From Asaia bogorensis (GTDB lineage: Bacteria; Pseudomonadota; Alphaproteobacteria; Acetobacterales; Acetobacteraceae), in contig CAMCZJ010000169.1 of assembly GCA_945886995.1 (NCBI GenBank), positions 1-6,563 on the forward strand: a stretch of 6,563 nucleotides of DNA, read 5' to 3'. The notes under the pieces were generated by a model that searched no databases, was not told the DNA's origin, and saw nothing but the letters and a program-made list of their open reading frames with translations. The position numbers and the translations under genes are program-made. Below, piece by piece: positions 5,079 to 6,563 of the stretch. The stretch's first letter is position 1. Each line of letters opens with the position of its first letter.

Positions 5079-5552
5079 ATGACTCGTTTCCGTTGCGTCC
5101 CCATGGACCCCGATGCCGCGCTCCGTTTTCGCACCTCCGGTCGTGATGATCGCGGGGGGCCTGTTCATCTCCGCCAGGTGGATGGGCCAAGCTACCCTTG
5201 CCGGGCTTGTCTCCGCCTGGGCAAGCCGGGCGAGGCGATGCTCTTGGCGTCCTGGGATTTGCCGCTGCCACAGGGGCCTTACTGGACTCCTTCGCCGGTG
5301 TTTCTGCATGCCCATGACTGCGGCGGGGCAGCGCTCGAAGATGCGCTGCCTGAGACAGTGCTGGTCAATAGCATCATCAGCCTGCGCCATTACGATGCGG
5401 CGGGGATGTGCCTTTACGATCTTGGCATTGTCGTGCCGGGGGAGGAGGCCGAGGCAGCGCTGCGCGCAAGGCTCGACGACCCACGCGTGGCCTATATCAA
5501 TATCCACACCGCGCGGCCTGGATGCTGGCTGACGCGGGTTGAGAAAATCTGA
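5079..5552 (+). CDS. DUF1203 family protein
   Basis: A 157-residue cytoplasmic protein of a family known only as DUF1203. Recognisable blocks are YPCRACLRLGKPGEAMLLASW (39-59), the PVFLHAHDCGG core (73-83), LRHYDAAGMCLYDLGIV (102-118) and the end DPRVAYINIHTARPGCW (134-150). The conserved Cys, His and Asp residues could bind metal, but the function of the family is not known to me. The ATG at 5079 was chosen as the family N-terminus; a longer frame to 4908 overlaps the end of mutM and codes for unlike sequence. It starts 74 bases after the mutM stop, so it may share the mutM transcript, and it ends in an intrinsic terminator at 5563. The start is moderately sure, the family likely. Confidence 0.82.
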   Translation: MTRFRCVPMDPDAALRFRTSGRDDRGGPVHLRQVDGPSYPCRACLRLGKPGEAMLLASWDLPLPQGPYWTPSPVFLHAHDCGGAALEDALPETVLVNSIISLRHYDAAGMCLYDLGIVVPGEEAEAALRARLDDPRVAYINIHTARPGCWLTRVEKI

Positions 5553-5562
5553 GCGTCAGGCG

Positions 5563-5587
5563 CTGCCCCGCGCTGGGCAGTTTTCTT
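5563..5587 (+). terminator. Intrinsic terminator after the DUF1203 gene
   Basis: A 6-base-pair G/C-rich stem (CTGCCC at 5563-5568 with GGGCAG at 5575-5580) with a 6-base loop is followed directly by TTTTCTT. It lies 11 bases after the DUF1203 stop and marks the end of the mutM-side transcript, separating it from the next gene. Confidence 0.75.
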
Positions 5588-5624
5588 CACGGCTGTGCTA
5601 TGGCCTTATGCAGCACAACAGATG

Positions 5625-5630
5625 AAGGAG
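5625..5630 (+). promoter_or_regulatory. Shine-Dalgarno of the enoyl-CoA hydratase gene
   Basis: AAGGAG lies seven bases before the ATG at 5638, a near-consensus site that fixes that start. The gene is separated from its upstream neighbour by the terminator and must have its own promoter, which I could not place within 5588-5624. Confidence 0.6.
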
Positions 5631-5637
5631 AACCGCC

Positions 5638-6414
5638 ATGGCCCCTGAAATGATCCTGGTTGAAACCCACGGCAAGACCGGGCTGATCCGGCTGAACCGC
5701 CCCCAGGCGCTGAATGCGCTCTGTGATCAACTGATGATTGAACTCGGCACCGCTTTGCGGGCCTTTGATAAGGACCCGGCGATTGCCGCTATTGTCATTA
5801 CTGGCAGTGAAAAGGCCTTCGCGGCGGGTGCCGACATCAAGGAAATGAAGGACCGCAATTTCCCCGGCGTCTATTTCAATGATTTCATCGGCGCCAATTG
5901 GGAAACCGTGCTGGAAATCCAAAAGCCCGTGATCGCCGCCGTATCCGGCTTCGCGCTGGGTGGTGGCTGCGAATTGGCGATGATGTGTGACCTGATCATC
6001 GCGGCTGACACGGCGAAGTTCGGCCAGCCGGAAATCAATCTGGGCATCATCCCGGGTGCCGGCGGCACGCAACGGCTGACGCGCGCCATCGGCAAGTCTA
6101 AGGCCATGGAAATGGTGCTGACCGGGCGGATGATCAATGCCGAAGAAGCGGAGCGCGCCAATCTGGTTTGCCGCGTGGTGCCGGCAGCGGAATTGATTGC
6201 GGAAGCGCTGAAGATTGCCGAGAAGATCGCAGCCCTTTCCGGGCCTTCGGTTGCCATGGCGAAGGAAGCTGTGAATGCCGCCTTTGAAAGCAGCCTGACA
6301 GAAGGGGTGCGCACGGAACGGCGCCTGTTCCTGTCACTATTCGCGACGGCGGATCAGAAGGAAGGCATGTCGGCTTTTGCGGAAAAGCGGAAGGCCGCTT
6401 TCACGAATCGGTAA
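5638..6414 (+). CDS. Enoyl-CoA hydratase (crotonase family)
   Basis: This 258-residue protein is a short-chain enoyl-CoA hydratase that adds water across the 2,3 double bond of enoyl-CoA in beta-oxidation and related CoA pathways. Visible motifs are LIRLNRPQALNAL (16-28), the first oxyanion-hole strand KAFAAGADIKEM (59-70), GFALGGGCELAMMCD (104-118) with catalytic Glu112, and FGQPEINLGIIPGAGGTQRL (128-147) with catalytic Glu132. The C-terminal helical part carries the family's AEKIAALSGPSVAMAKEAVN. Length and both glutamates agree with active mitochondrial-type crotonases, so hydratase rather than isomerase activity is likely; the chain-length preference is not visible. The RBS is strong. In many alphaproteobacteria a crotonase gene sits between mutM and rpsT, so the context matches and the gene is probably ancestral and not an acquired copy. 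Confidence 0.95.
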   Translation: MAPEMILVETHGKTGLIRLNRPQALNALCDQLMIELGTALRAFDKDPAIAAIVITGSEKAFAAGADIKEMKDRNFPGVYFNDFIGANWETVLEIQKPVIAAVSGFALGGGCELAMMCDLIIAADTAKFGQPEINLGIIPGAGGTQRLTRAIGKSKAMEMVLTGRMINAEEAERANLVCRVVPAAELIAEALKIAEKIAALSGPSVAMAKEAVNAAFESSLTEGVRTERRLFLSLFATADQKEGMSAFAEKRKAAFTNR

Positions 6415-6460
6415 ACGCGCCTGCCCCCTGTTTCGCTCACGCGCAGCAAGGGGAAGAACC

Positions 6461-6563
6461 TTTGGTTGAATTAAAGTAAATCATATTTTATCTAGAGTTT
6501 TATTTGGTAAAATGAAGTCAAAAAATTTGCTTATAAAACAAAGTATTTAGAAATTTCTTCACG
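6461..6563. other. AT-rich non-coding tail (about 80% A+T)
   Basis: From 6461 to the end of the window the A+T content jumps to about 80% (82 of 103 bases), against well under half elsewhere. No gene is seen. A palindrome AGAAATTTCT lies at 6549-6558, and TTGAAT (6466-6471) with TTATCT (6488-6493), 16 bases apart, resembles a promoter. No canonical DnaA box (TTATNCACA) or CtrA site (TTAA-N7-TTAA) is present on either strand. By synteny with other alphaproteobacteria rpsT and dnaA may follow, so the region might be an rpsT leader or origin-proximal DNA, or simply horizontally acquired sequence. Only the composition change is certain. Confidence 0.7.

Noticed and set aside
4887..5507. Minus-strand 206-codon frame opposite mutM and the DUF1203 gene
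   Set aside because: It spans two well-supported plus-strand genes and shows no recognisable domain.
6425..6453. Possible terminator after the crotonase gene
   Set aside because: Only five pairs (CCCCT with AGGGG) around a 19-base loop and no T-run directly after it.
6488..6539. Candidate DnaA boxes (TTATCTAGA, TTATAAAAC)
   Set aside because: They match the TTATNCACA consensus at about seven and six of nine positions, expected by chance in AT-rich DNA.

Overview
The window is a piece of high-GC chromosome (roughly 60-65% GC until the last ~100 bases). It looks like an alphaproteobacterium of the Rhodospirillales/Acetobacteraceae kind (Roseomonas-like). Evidence is the divergent ubiE/mutM pair followed by a crotonase-family gene, an orphan tripartite-tricarboxylate (Bug/TctC) binding protein, and the codon bias. 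The taxonomic call is inference.

Layout: (1) 1-570, minus strand: the N-terminal 190 codons of an M3-family peptidyl-dipeptidase (Dcp-like), running off the left edge. (2) 737-1711: a Bug/TctC-type periplasmic solute-binding protein, followed by a strong hairpin. (3) 1875-3310: an accessory-looking cluster of small plus-strand genes. It holds two paralogous secreted Cys-rich proteins (1875-2189 and 2429-2737), each built of three 28-residue units with a C-x11-C pair. Between them lies a decayed 3' remnant of a thiolase gene (about 2200-2343). Tightly packed behind the second paralog are a 61-residue protein, a 50-residue zinc-ribbon protein and a 66-residue Gly-rich single-pass membrane protein. 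(4) 3317-4066, minus strand: ubiE, convergent with the small cluster. (5) 4108-5004: mutM, divergent from ubiE, with an altered C-terminal zinc finger. (6) 5079-5552: a DUF1203 protein ending at a good intrinsic terminator. (7) 5638-6414: enoyl-CoA hydratase. (8) 6461-6563: an abruptly AT-rich (about 80% A+T) non-coding tail.

The housekeeping part (quinone methylation, oxidised-base repair, enoyl-CoA hydration) matches a block that in many alphaproteobacteria leads into rpsT and dnaA, so the AT-rich tail may lie close to the replication-initiation region. The least explained part is 1875-3310: no function can be assigned to its small genes, but the repeat architecture, the synonymous-only divergence between repeat units and the operon-like packing argue that they are real. 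No RNA genes, CRISPR arrays or insertion sequences were seen, and no stretch longer than 300 bases lacks a gene.
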